Shown one piece after another: positions 23,067-35,600 of a stretch of 37,211 bases of DNA. This DNA comes from Phallusia fumigata. Lineage: Eukaryota > Chordata > Ascidiacea > Phlebobranchia > Ascidiidae. Numbering within the stretch: position 1 is the first letter of the stretch; every line of letters begins with the position of its first letter. Location of the stretch: contig QXVZ01002033.1 in the NCBI GenBank assembly GCA_008931825.1, positions 1 to 37,211 on the forward strand. The letters run 5' to 3'. A program made the position numbers and the translations under genes. The notes below the pieces were generated by a model. It was given only the letters and a program-made list of their open reading frames with translations, was not told the origin of the DNA and did not search any database.

Positions 23067-24852
23067 ATGGCTGATGATGGGGTTACTACAGCCGAAATCG
23101 TCCAATCATCGACTAGTTACTCATTAACCCAAACGCATGTGAATAATAATGCCGGGTCGGACCCTGCTTGTGTTGCCTCAATGACAGTGCGTCCTTCAGT
23201 GGTGGGAGATTGCTCAGTTGGTTTTGCCTGTGAAGGTAACAGCAGTATGGTTGTGGAATTCGGCGATGTGGGAATGCCAGCAAGTACTGACAGCGGTCAT
23301 CAGTGCGGTGACGTTGAAATGGACCGTACTGCTGCGGATATTTTACATGAAGTCACAAGTCCGAAAATTTCTAGTCCACATGAAGTCAGTGTTTCAAGGT
23401 CATTAGCCAAAACCGGNTCAGTGCGGTGACGTTGAAATGGACCGTACTGCTGCGGATATTTTACATGAAGTCACAAGTCCGAAAATTTCTAGTCCACATG
23501 AAGTCAGTGTTTCAAGGTCATTAGCCAAAACCGGTACAATATCAACAGACGCGCCGTCGGGTTTGGAAAAACCGGTAATCGATCACGCAGGGAACGGTTA
23601 TGGCCATTCCAAGGTTCAAGGTATCGATTTATCTTCAGCCAACGAAAATACGTACGTCTCAAGCAGCACGCCGTACAACGTCAACCATAAGATAAACCAG
23701 GCCGTAAACAAAATCGACTTGCAGCCTGCATTGGGCAAAACCAGTCCTTTCAACAGCTGTTCAGGTTGCGATCTTGTTACGACTCCATGTGCCAGTGTGG
23801 ACGACTTTATAAGAGTGACAACACAGGCTGCTAGCACCTTGGCATCAAGCTCTGTTTCGCACCGTACCGTTGGTATGTTTTATGGTGGTGTGGACTTGGC
23901 ACTTCTAAACTCGAAAGGTCTGGGTCGCAACGACTTTAACGGCGGGTTGCTCTCGCCCGTCGGACAAAGCCCGGCACTGTCGATGGCTGATATCGCGGTG
24001 GTGGTACCTGATGGTCTTGGCACACCCGAGTTCAACAACGTAGATGTGCTTACTGATGGAGCGTTGTCCCGTTTAGATGCAGAAGAACTTGGTTTGTCCA
24101 ACGAGTTACCCATTCAAAGTCAATTACCAGCTGAATACATTGCAAGAGTGGAAGGAAATGCTTCAGTTTGCGAAAATGTGAAGGTCCAAGAAAAAAGTGA
24201 TCGCAATTCACTCGCCCGAAGACGTAAGTCCAATGAAAGATCGCCGCATGTGCAAGTAAGCAAAGCGCCACCAAACGCTGAACTTAGTGACAGCGGTTTC
24301 TCGGAGACGGCGACGCCTACCGACCGTCGAAAAGTACCAGCTGAAAAAACGCAAAATGTGGGTCGTGACCAACCTGGTGACGCTGCTGAATCGAAACCGT
24401 CAACACCAAATCAAGACGCGGCTGCTGTCAACTTCGTGGATAACATCCCACCAGACTTCACCTACAGCTATGGATATTTCAGCTCAGAATCCAGCGATAA
24501 TGGCGAATGGTGCGTTGTTGACACAAAAAGCAAACAACGACGACGAATGGCGAATAGACCGCGAGGAAATAACCACCACAACGCCAGGAATGAGAATGAT
24601 GGGCAATCTACTAGTCATAGAAAATCCAATTTACGCGGAAAAGCTCCCCAATACCGTTCGACAACAAACAGCTCCGCTCGTCCTAAGGCTGTACCCCAGC
24701 GCTTCGGCAGCAAGAGTCCACACAGCAACACCTGCGATGGCACTAGTCCGCCTAACAATACAATAACCAAGAAACGATCTACACAAACGTTTACTGCAAG
24801 AGAGTATCAGGCAGTCTCTCACCTTCCCCAAATACCAGTGCATCAAAAACGC
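23067..24852 (+). CDS. Long single-exon coding segment, probable alternative 5' coding exon of the LARP4-like gene
   Basis: The frame starts at an ATG in good Kozak context (AAAATGG) and is broken only at an N. A 117-bp segment (23300-23416) is repeated exactly at 23418-23534 around that N. Counting the segment once gives 556 uninterrupted codons ending at a phase-0 donor (CGC|GTAAGT at 24852/24853). The product is rich in Ser, Asn, Thr and Asp, with no recognised domain, and looks disordered. Near its end are an acidic/aromatic patch (YSYGYFSSESSDNGEW) and a basic patch (KSKQRRRMANRPRG). Translation past 24852 to the TAA at 24946 is probably intronic. The phase fits the LARP4 exon at 26977, so this may encode a long LARP4 N-terminus. 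It could also be a separate gene. Confidence 0.6.
23300..23534. repeat. Exact 117-bp duplication around a single N (assembly artefact)
   Basis: Positions 23300-23416 and 23418-23534 are identical and separated only by N at 23417. Two identical copies meeting at an N are typical of overlapping contig ends that were not merged. Removing one copy and the N restores one continuous reading frame. Confidence 0.85.
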
Positions 24853-25050
24853 GTAAGTATCCGTATAAATGTTCTTTCTGAAAATCAGGAAATTCTCAAA
24901 GTCATCACACTTGCCAACGCATGTTTTGCTGACCCACAGAAATCTTAAATGTTGAAGGTTGAAAGAATGAAGACTGCTCCTAGTAAAGACTTAAGAGTAT
25001 CCTATAAATTACGCGATTTAGTGTCAGAAAACACTATTAATTCTCAGGTT

Positions 25051-25130
25051 CCCATCTAGCTCAGTCGGTACAGTTTATTTGATATGCAGCTTAGCTCGTT
25101 ATAAAGTCACATGTTTTAGTTGCTCCTTGC
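25051..25130 (+). mobile_element. Degenerate tRNA-like (SINE) fragment
   Basis: CATCTAGCTCAGTCGGTACA contains a near-consensus A-box region (TAGCTCAGTCGGTA). The expected B-box downstream is eroded. It is not a functional tRNA because acceptor-stem and T-arm pairing are absent. Confidence 0.45.
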
Positions 25131-25955
25131 TGCATATTTGCTTTTCGTTTCATTGCTCGAGGAGATGATTGTCGTTGATGACGTATTATCGTCAAACGAT
25201 TGCAGCAACAAGGGAGTTGACTAATTTTTTAATAAAACGTTTTATTTCAAGCTGTTTCGCGGCACACATTAAAGTTATTTTGTCGCGTTATTACATGCGC
25301 TTGTCCATAAAATAACGTGACTTTGCTTAGTCGTTGTGCTTGGTAAGTAATATTACGACACGAGCTGGTGTTACATTTGCTTGTTAGACGTCATACACCA
25401 AATGTATGGGCCAACTTAGGTAGGAAACAGTAAATTTACTTTAGTCGTGCCACTGCCAACGAATGTGCGTCAGTTTAGCTGTCGCTTGCGCGAAACCGAA
25501 AGGACACTTGGCATTGACTTGCGATTGCTCGCTGCTGTCTTCACGCGGCTCAAGAGAGTGGTCACGGTGACCGACGTGTCGTACATAAATTATGCATTGT
25601 GATGCCGCGCCTTGCTGCTGTGCTACGTGATTTGTGTATACGTCTGGTGCTGGCAATATTGGGGCTAAAAACAACAGTAAGTAGCTTGTTTTGTGGATGT
25701 CAGGGCAGAAATAGATCTGTTTCCAAATATGCACTTTGGCTTTTGAGTTTCGCAGAAATGGCAATGGAAATTACCGTGCCGTAGAAAGCAGGAAACTGAA
25801 GTGAACCCATCACACATGAGAGTAAAACGCTGTGTAATTAAACCGCAGTGTACGAGCCAAATATTTCCCTGTGCTTATGAAATAGCATGTGATTTGGCCG
25901 AGCCCACCCTAGCTGCCACTCCATGCCATTTAGGGGATGTGATGATTCACTCTGA

Positions 25956-25974
25956 GTGTGTGTGTGTGTGTGTG
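25956..25974. repeat. GT dinucleotide microsatellite
   Basis: An uninterrupted run of alternating GT, about nine units, followed by a G-rich segment. It lies upstream of the short LARP4 first exon. Confidence 0.9.
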
Positions 25975-26632
25975 GGTGGGCAGCTTTGCGATCGCCTCGC
26001 AAGGATACAACAAAGCAGACAGCACCTACGAAGCGTCTTAATTGGATAGGAGCCTTGGGACATACGCCAGGTAGTTGAAAGTGCTGCATTGAACGCAAGC
26101 CCAAGGCTTACTGTTTACGCGCCAATCGCAAGCAAGTACTGCTCGCTTGTGAGCGCGGCGAAACGCATGTTCGCTTTTTGTGGTTGAAGTATACACTAGT
26201 AGTTTGCAGGCAGTTAGGTCCACGCACGTTGAAAATAGTGTACAGCTTCTGTGTTTTACACAGGCTAGTTTGGGCATCATGTCTGACAAACGTGTGTTAA
26301 AAGGTTACACAGCCGATACAAGGCAGCCGCTGTCTGTCACTGGTAATACATGCCGGCGCACGCTTCCTGTATTTTAACTGCAAGGCACACACGTCTCTCG
26401 TAGTCGGCGCTTTAAGCCACGTTGAGCTAATACCGACAGTCAATAGATGCTTGAAACGCGAGTGCAGTCAAACCAATAGTTGGGAATCTGCTCGTACACT
26501 GACAGTCGAACAGGAAAGGCTGACAGCTTGCTTGTTTAGACAGCGTGTAATGGACGAACGACAATCAACTGGTGTGTGTTGAGTGTTAGGGCTAATTGTG
26601 TTCATCTGTGGTGTGTCAATGTGTTAGCAGCC

Positions 26633-29600
26633 ATGGTCAATTTACACATCAAGGTGAGAAACCTGGTGGCAAGTGTAAAGTATGAAAACTGTTAACATCG
26701 GTTATATGAAAAATGAGGTAGACATTTAGACATTTTGGAATTTGGAACAAGTGTAATATCCGCCTCTAATTTCTGAAGTAGAGTGTAACATTTTGTATTT
26801 ATTGCCATTTTTGCCAGTGAAAACTGTTTTATAATCAAATGTGTTTCTGTTGCTCTATTAAACTGCTCGTAGTTTCAATGTACAGTGCTGTCAAACTATA
26901 TACATATTAAATTGTTAAGATAGAAATTACTAATTTGTTTATTAGTCCTTTAATATGCTGTTGTGTTTTTATACAGGACCATGAACAGCGAGTAAAGAAT
27001 TCGGAAAACAAAGCAGAGCAAATCAGTCAGCAGCAGCAACCTTTCCTTAACAGGATACCAGAGGGTACTTTTGTGTCCCCATCTTTCAATATGACAGGTT
27101 GGTGAAAATGAGTTTAAGAAAGCAACAAATCATTTTAACCAGAGACATGCAAGAGCTTTCCCTTTTTATGTAGCCTTGTATTATTCAAAAAACAACAAAA
27201 TCAGTAATTTATGTTGCATTATAGAGTGCCAACATGGTAAAAATATTTGAAAAATAATATTCTTTCTCCAAAAATCCATTTAATACTTTTTCTAAAATTA
27301 AAAATTTGCACAACTGTGGCCAATTTCAGTATATAGTTACATGCCCCTGCTTTATACAACTAATATTTGTCCCCAAAAGTAAGTTTTTTCTGCACACATT
27401 GATAGGTTTTGCTGTGGCAGTATATTTTTTAGAGTTCGTGTAGTAGCTTACAATGTTGGTATTTTGCTTACAAAAGTGTTTGTATAATTGGTTTTGATGG
27501 TGATGATATTATTCAGTACTAGTCCTAATTTGATGTGTATTATGGTTTATTCCAGAATCTTCAAGCATAAATCAATTCGAAAGTTCACCATATGGTTCCA
27601 ATACAAGTGCCTACACTACAGTTGCGAATGGAGTCCAACAGGATATGTCTTCTGAAGGTTTGTAACAAATTTACCTGGTATATTGACTTTCAGTTTACTT
27701 TTTGTGAGTGAATAGAAAATAATCTATTGTACTATTGCTAATGGTGCTACTACCCACTACTTATTGCTCAACATGTAGTTTTAACAGTTTAATGTAAGTT
27801 AGGTAAGGACAATATTAACACCTAAAAATAAGTTCACGTAAAGATAAGTATTTATTGCGCTATACAAGCATGCATCAATTCTAGACTTGCTATCAATGCA
27901 GTAAGACAAAATTTTACAAAGGAAGTTGAACCATGTATTGCGTGTAATTATACACTAAGTCTTAGTAAATTGAGTTCAATTTGACTGCTAAATTCCTTTA
28001 AGTTTAGCTAATCAAAGATGCTTGTTTCAAGCCCAACTTGATAGTAGTTTATCCATAAAAATAATCTTAATTCAACACATTAGTGATTCATTGATGATAG
28101 AATTAAACTAATTTCCCCAAAAAACATTAGGCGACAAGCTCGACAAAAAATCGTTATGTGTTAGGCGGAGTGATATAGGTGGTTAGTGGCGATTATTCTG
28201 GAATTACTGAAAAAAAGGTTTACTGTACTTCCTATCTTAAAATTGAAATTGCCTAGTGTTCTATGTGATAATAATTTTCTTATTTCAGGACTTGATGAGA
28301 ATGGGAATACTAAGCATGTTGGTATGAATGAGCAAGTACTGGATGCTAGCGAGGAGGTTAAGGTGGAAAGTGCTTTGGAGCCTCTTTCACCATCTCTTAA
28401 TGTCCTGAAGCTTGAAGGAAAGGAGCTCAAGGATCAGTTGCAACGACAGCTAGAATATTATTTCTCTCCGTAAGTTTTGTCAAATGCACCTTCGTATATT
28501 TTCTGCTGCATTAATTTATCAGTTCCAAGGGTTGATGATTAAATAATAACTTTGTGTTGCATGCTATAGCCAGAAAAAAATAAACATTTTTTATCTTCGA
28601 AGGCATTTTTCTGTAATTGTACATTTTTTTTTGGGTTACACTCTGTCATTGGTTATGAAAGTCAGCACGTATAAAATTAACAGACTTTAGGGGCCCACTA
28701 CCAAAATAGAATTTTAACTAATTTGTTACTACGTAACCTAAAAGAGTTTAAGTCTGTGTCCAGACATCAGCAGACACACTGTCTGTGGGCTGTGGGCTTA
28801 TTGGATGTCCCTATTGTTTCCTGTGTGCCAAGGGAGACTTGTAAATTAGGAGTAACAATGTTTTTCTTAGTAACCNATTTTGTGTTGCATGCTATAGTCA
28901 GAAAAAAATAAAGACTTTTTTATCTTCAAAGGCATTTTTCTGTAATTGTACTTTTTTTTTGGTTACACTCTGTCATTGGTAATGAAAGTCAGCACGTATA
29001 AAATTAACATACTTTGCATTAAAAATCTTTACATTAGAGGCCCACTACCAAAATAGAATTTTAACTAATTTGTTACTACTTAACCTAAAAGAGTTTAAGT
29101 CTGTGTCCAGACATTAGCAGACACACTGTCTGTGGGTTGTAAGCTTGTTGGATGTCCCTATTGTTTCCTGTGTGCCAAGGGAGACTTGTAAATTGAGAGT
29201 AACAATGTTTTTCTTAGTAACCATGTCACTCATGGTTGTGACTTGCTCTGTATAAGGTTTTCTCCTTTTCACAATATTAGTCACATCTGGTGGTCTGTTT
29301 TTAATGTGGTTTTATGTTTGTTTGCAGGGAAAACCTTGCCCAAGATCCTTACCTAATATCGCAGATGGACAACCAAACCTATGTGCCAATATGGACTATT
29401 GCCAACTTCAATGCAGTAAAAAAGTTAACCTCTGATGTTAACTTGGTCATAGAGGCATTGAAAGGTAATTAATAATGTGGATTTATTGGCTTTTGTAAAG
29501 TTTGACACAAGAAAAATGTACCACAAAAACTAATTTCATAAATGCTGTTACATTTGCCTGCACACAAACCAAAACAGATTCTAAAATAGACTGAATTTCA

Positions 29601-32600
29601 GTTTATTGTATGCGTCATCCCCATTTTAATTGCCTTGTATCATAACTCTGGTCAAATAGGTAAACCTGCTACTTGCTCCCTTTTCTGAAGGCCTTTTGCA
29701 TGAATAAAGATCTAAACAGTGGTACAATTTTAAATTTTGAACTCGTTATGTTGTCAAATTTAAGGGTCTTATAAGAAAGTTTTTTAAAGGCCTGTTTTAT
29801 TAGGATTGCTATGTTGTGCTTGATAGATAATTGAAGCATACAGTTAGTTTTAGCTATGATTGTAATTGTAAGTCTATTAAACTTTATGACAGCATCAAGC
29901 TTGGTGCAAGTTGACGATAAAGGAGAGAAAGTTCGACCTAACCAAACTCGATGTATTGTGATATTAAGAGAAATTCCTGGAGACACACCCGTTGAGGTAA
30001 AACCATCTTCCAGCATTGCTTTGTTAAATTACACAAAAAAATGAAGAGCTTATACCAATATATACCTTGATATAAGTCAGCTTTTTTTCTAAAGTCATTG
30101 TAAAATTAACTTATAACTGTTGCAGAGTGTTCAAGGTCTGTTTACTGGCCCCACTTGTCCGAAGTTTCTGTCGTGTGAGTTTGCTGGTGGAACAAGTTGG
30201 TACGTAGCATTTGCCAATGAAACAGATGCCCAAGCTGCATACAGACATTTGCGAGAAAATGTTCAATCATTTCTTGGAAAGCCAATAATGGTAGGTTCAA
30301 TGTTGTGTCTGGTTAATACCTATTTTAAAACCTTTTTACACATATATAACATATATATGTGTAATTATACATATAATGCAATTATATGTGTAATTATACA
30401 CATAATTATCACTTTACATGGGTAATATGGAGTCAGATTTGGCCTTTCAAGTATATTCATGCTGAAAGACTAGAAAAGTTAGACTAAGTCTTTTACTAGA
30501 AATAAAATGCAAGTGGCTATTTCTGGAATTCACTTATCCAGAAATGTTGTTGGTGTACAATGGTTCGGATATATTTGAACATACACACTGTTTTCATAAA
30601 AAAAAGTTTTTGTTGGGGTTCAATTTTAAACGTAGTCTTATCACAAATTACTGGCCCAAATAGTTCTTAAAAGCGACATGCTTTATTCATCAAACGTTTC
30701 GGCAACAACTCATGCCATTATCAGTGTTGCCGAACATTTGATGAATAAAGCATGTCGTTTTTAAGAACTATTTGGACCAGTATATTTTTGATAGGAATTA
30801 TGAACAGATCTGTGTTTAGTGTTCTAAACATATTCTATTTTTAGGCACGCATTAAGTCCAAGACAATCCAGACAATCTTCAACTACTCAGTTCCTTCCCG
30901 TCCCAATCAGACCCCTAAATCTGATCCTCAACCGACAACCCCCACTCAGCCATCTCAACCCATACAGCAGCAGGGAAATCCCCAACAAACGCCCACTCCA
31001 CAACAACAGGTTAGTTTAGATGCCTGTCTTACATTACCAAAATAAAGCAAATTTGTACATTTGTCAAATTTTTTATGTGGTCATGTTGTTTTGCGTTAGC
31101 TGGTATAAAAAGTTATAGTTAAGCTTGTGATTAAATTGTTGCACTGATACTTTCCTTCTAATGGTAACTGTGTTTTAAAATACAACTTATTTAACGTCAG
31201 GTATTACTTGTTTTAATATTTATCATTATCAGTTTTGCCACAATTTTTTAACAGATAAGCTCGCAGCCTGGTGAATTTTCCAATGTTCCTCCTCAGCAAA
31301 TCATTTTCTGTCCACCTGGGCCTATTCCTGGATCCACTGCACACCCACAGAACCATATATCACCCGCACTTAACCACACTCCCCCATTTATTGCTCGGGT
31401 TGCCCCGTCTCCTTCGACAAGCGTCCAGGGGCAACCTGGGTCAACCCTGATCAGCAACTTTAGTATCATGGTCCCATATCAGGGGCAGTTTTACCCACCA
31501 AACCCAGAAATGCTGGTAAGATTCTTTTATGTGTTTTTATTATAAGTTTTACTTTATTTACAAACATTGTCAACAGAAATGCCAGTGGGCTTTGGGTCAT
31601 TTTTTCAATGTANGACAACCACATGTTACCGGATTTACCCGTTGCGTGATGTACAGTCAGCACACACACTCCCATTTTAGCAATTATTCCAGCAACAAAC
31701 TTGTTCATTAAATAAAAATGTTCTTCCATATTTTACTGTTTACAACACAGTGTTCTTGTAGAGGTCCGTTCATTGATGTTTATGTAAAGTCTTCTTCCCT
31801 GCATTGTTTGAGTGCAACATGGCAAACTTTGCAGTTTGTTTGGTTGAATTAATTGAAATCAGTTTTACGTCTCTCAAACATGTGACCAACAATAGGGTCA
31901 ATGAAGTTTGCCAATATCCCTTTGTTTTTCTAGCAAACTAACCAACACACAAAACCGTACTTATTAGACTTACAAATGCACAGTCAATGAAAAAATTTCT
32001 AAATAGCTACCCCCCAAACTATTTACAACTACCCCCGTAAAGTCCTGCAACATGTTTTCATTCAGCATGATGTCGAACCATAACACGTTCGTATTTTTAA
32101 CAGCATATAAATTGCCATCGTTGTTTTCCCACAGGTCAGTCTTCTGGTCATTATCTGCCCGCCGTTCGTCCAGCTGCACCGTTCGTCACACCCAGTGTGG
32201 AACCCATCATGATGGTGGGACGCCACCCACCAAGTGCCATGCACACACATGTCAGCCACCAACATCCGATGATGCCACCCCGCCACCAACAGCAGCAGAG
32301 AGACCGCGGAACTCTTCAGTCTTCTGGTCAGAGACCTGGCTCAAACTCGAGTTACGGTTCATCGCAGGTAACTTTTCACTTGGATGTGATTGATCGCAGT
32401 TTTATCGTTATAATCTGCAGGGTTGGCGCAAAATCACCTCAATGCAAGGAGGAAAGCACAAGGCGAGCTGGTGCATAGACACATAATTAACTTGTAAATA
32501 TGGGGTCCCCTTCCCTGAAGGGGACACATATTGTTTTTACTCTGTTTTTTTTTCTTTATTTCTTTATTTTTTTTCAGTCCAACGCGAGTTTGTTCCCACG

Positions 32601-35600
32601 TTTTGGTCAAGAAGGAGTTATTCAAATTTTTTCGAATTTTGACACATGATAGATGGGTATCTAAAGTTGTGCACTGTCAACTTTTTACCCCAATTCACCC
32701 ATCAGTTCAACCACAAGTCCCCAAAATGTGAAATTTTTAAAACGGCAATATTTAGCAAAATAATTCATCTAGAAGTTTCTGATTTTAATAGTCGATACAA
32801 TGCAAAGTATTTTAAATGATTTTTTGGCTATAGTTTGGATTCACCTATTTTTTAGCTTTTTAATTTGCAACTTCGCGTTTTTTTATGTGTCCCCGAAAAA
32901 TTATCTATATTTCATAAAAATGTCAAGCTGCCAAAGCGTGGACTAATAGGTTTTATAATTGACAGCTGTAAATGTTTGTCTAATTTTCAAAGATATTTTA
33001 CTTATCATCACGTTCTACGTTTTGTAATTCGTTAAAACTTTTACGGTTTGTTGCAAAAGAACAGTTGTGCACATCCTGTTTTACGGTCCTGTCTTAATCC
33101 TCCACAGTTCTGTACTGTCATGCTTTCTTTCAACCGAACATCTCTTTAATACCTTTGTGTTTATGTTGCAGAACAATAGCGGTGGAGCGGCGCAATCAAA
33201 TGCTTCCCGGGGAAGCAGGCCTACGTCACGCGCATATCAAAGCAGCCATCAGCAAGAAATCAGTCCTCGATTCCAACAAAAAGGTAACCTGCAATGTATA
33301 TAAGTCATCATAGTTTGTGTGGAAAAGGTTTTTACTGATTTACGCAGCACAACTACATAACTAATGGCAACCACATCCCCTTGCAGTATTTTATGTTCGG
33401 GGTCGGTTTTAAAGTCTAGTTTTATTGTGATTTACGATTCGTATCTTCAACAAATCGCTGCAAATTTGTAGCAAATTTAGGACAAAAAAGTTATTTACCA
33501 GTTGTTGTTTATAGTGGTAAATTTTATTGGAATTTGTGTTGGGACTTAAAGAGGAATTAGCAAAGACATGGGTATATAGCATGTAATCCTTGGAAAAGTG
33601 GTCGTATAATGGGAAGTTTTATTCTCTTTGGGAAGAAAGGAAAACATATGTCTCAAAAAATCTTGAGGCGTTCATACGTGCATAGGGCCAAAATGCGTTG
33701 GTTTGCTTTTACTAGGTCTCCTCATGGCTGAACACAAACCTTTGCTTCATGTCAGGTGCGGGTTATAAAGAGTTAAACCTGGTTTTCAATAAAAGCAATA
33801 CTAAAAGAGAACCACTCCGCTACACACATCGCTTAGTCTTAAACCAATGATCATGTACTTAAACATCCCTTTCCACAGGAATGACTCACCAGCACCAGAC
33901 GCAGATTTATCCCACGAGCCAATATGGTTACCCTAGCAACAGTGGAATACACCACGGTGGCCAGAAGGGGGCGCCGAACGTGCAGACAGTGTCTGTTGAT
34001 TCGACGTACAGTCAGGGCAACGAGCACGGCATGGTTTATCCTGTTCAAGTGCAGAAAATGATGAATGGAATGCAAGTCCAAGATCAGAGCCCAGTACGTA
34101 TAAATTTGCATAAAAATGAAGCAGTTTTTACGAATTTTTATCACTATGTTGTTTGGCAACAGTTACTACCCCCCACCCCCTTAGCTTCTTTGTCACATGC
34201 AAAACGTTACAATTCCTGCTACCTGCATTCATTTTGGCTTTTCAATCATGTTTATTCTTCGAAAAAAACAGTTTCTGTTGGGCGGTAACTTGACTTCTTT
34301 TGTCAGATATTCATGTAACGCTCCTTTTTTCTTTGCAGAGACTGAGTCCTCCAGGTGATCAGATGTCAGAAGAAGTGAAATACTCCACTCATGGTAAGTT
34401 TCGCTTTCCACCAGTATTGTTGTAAAGGTTTTCAGGAATTAAAGAGTCAGTTCGAGTAACAGTAAGATGATCTGCTAATAGAAGCGTTGTGTGGGTCAAA
34501 GTGTAGTGTCGATTTTTTCCGTCAGTTTGGAAAAAAATATTAGCAAGTAGCACAAAACCGGTTTTTATAATACTTTGGCCCGAATTTGTTGCCCAGATGT
34601 GCTGAACTTTGTCCTGTCACTGCAAATACTCAAATTGACGAGTGTTTGCAAGCACTATAATGTTTCTTGACTTCTGTGAAGGACGACTGAAAAAAATCCC
34701 CAACGTATCTACTATCTACCATACACAATCACATGTTATACCAGCCGTTTACTTACCCCGATTTTGTGCATTTATTTTTTACCACATTTTTCGCACAGAC
34801 GGTGCCGGTTACGCTGAGGTGATGATGACACGGAACCAGGTGGTGCCGAGAGGAACCCTAGCCAGCACACAACCCCCTCCCAACGGATCCGTTATTATTG
34901 ACCAGAGGTGAGGTTTTGTTGCGTACAATGGTTTTTTGTTGTTGTAAAACTTAATTACATCTGTTTGTTCCATGGCCAGAAATCGACCGGGAGTTCAGGA
35001 TCAGCGTCGTGTGGCTCGTCCTCGACGACCGAGACGAACTGATGAAGAAAGAGCTGCAGGGGTAAGTGGATGCAATTGTGTGCAATCAACTTTGGTTTTT
35101 GTTAGCTCGCAGTGTTAACTTACTTGCTTATCCAAGGTTTGCTAGTTTATTAGTTATGCTAAATTACTCTGAACTGAGGGACACATGAATTCACATAAAT
35201 TACAGATTTGTGTGGTCCACTAGTAGAAATCAAACGCGGTAATTTTGGACGCCACAGATTTGTGAAATGCCCCTTCCGTTACAAAACATTCGATTTATTT
35301 GTTCCGTTTTTCTTGCAGCGGGTTACCCCTCCCCCTCTTCCCACCGTAAACACTCCTTTCACTTTGGAAAGCAATTCGTTTCCGCCGCTGCCTGGCTCAA
35401 TTTCGACCACGGTGAGATAACGCACAAATTGTTTTGCCTCGTAGATTTTGCTCTTTGACGGGATCATTTACAGTTTGTTTTCTTTTTTTCAGGCTTCTGT
35501 AACAAACGGAGCCCCGATTGAGGGCAGACCTGCCGCTGCTGATGTTGTTAAGGGGCTCGAAACGGCAAAGGTACAACTTAGATCTTTACATCTCCTATAC

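Larger units (their letters stand above)
24853..26632 (+). promoter_or_regulatory. Putative 5' region/first intron upstream of the short LARP4 first exon
   Basis: No supported exon. The stretch holds a tRNA-like SINE piece (25051-25130), a GT microsatellite (25956-25974), and then about 500 bp with higher GC than the flanks before the ATG at 26633. If the short first exon is used, its promoter should lie here. If the 23067 exon is used, this is intron. Confidence 0.35.

Noticed and set aside
24853..24948. Continuation of the long 23067 frame to TAA at 24946
   Set aside because: A consensus GTAAGT donor at 24853 and the change in composition suggest this part is intron.
27034..27090. PAM2-like motif ([13 protein letters not shown]) in LARP4 exon 26977-27097
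   Set aside because: The spacing between LN and F is one residue too long and the conserved Ala is absent, so I do not call it.
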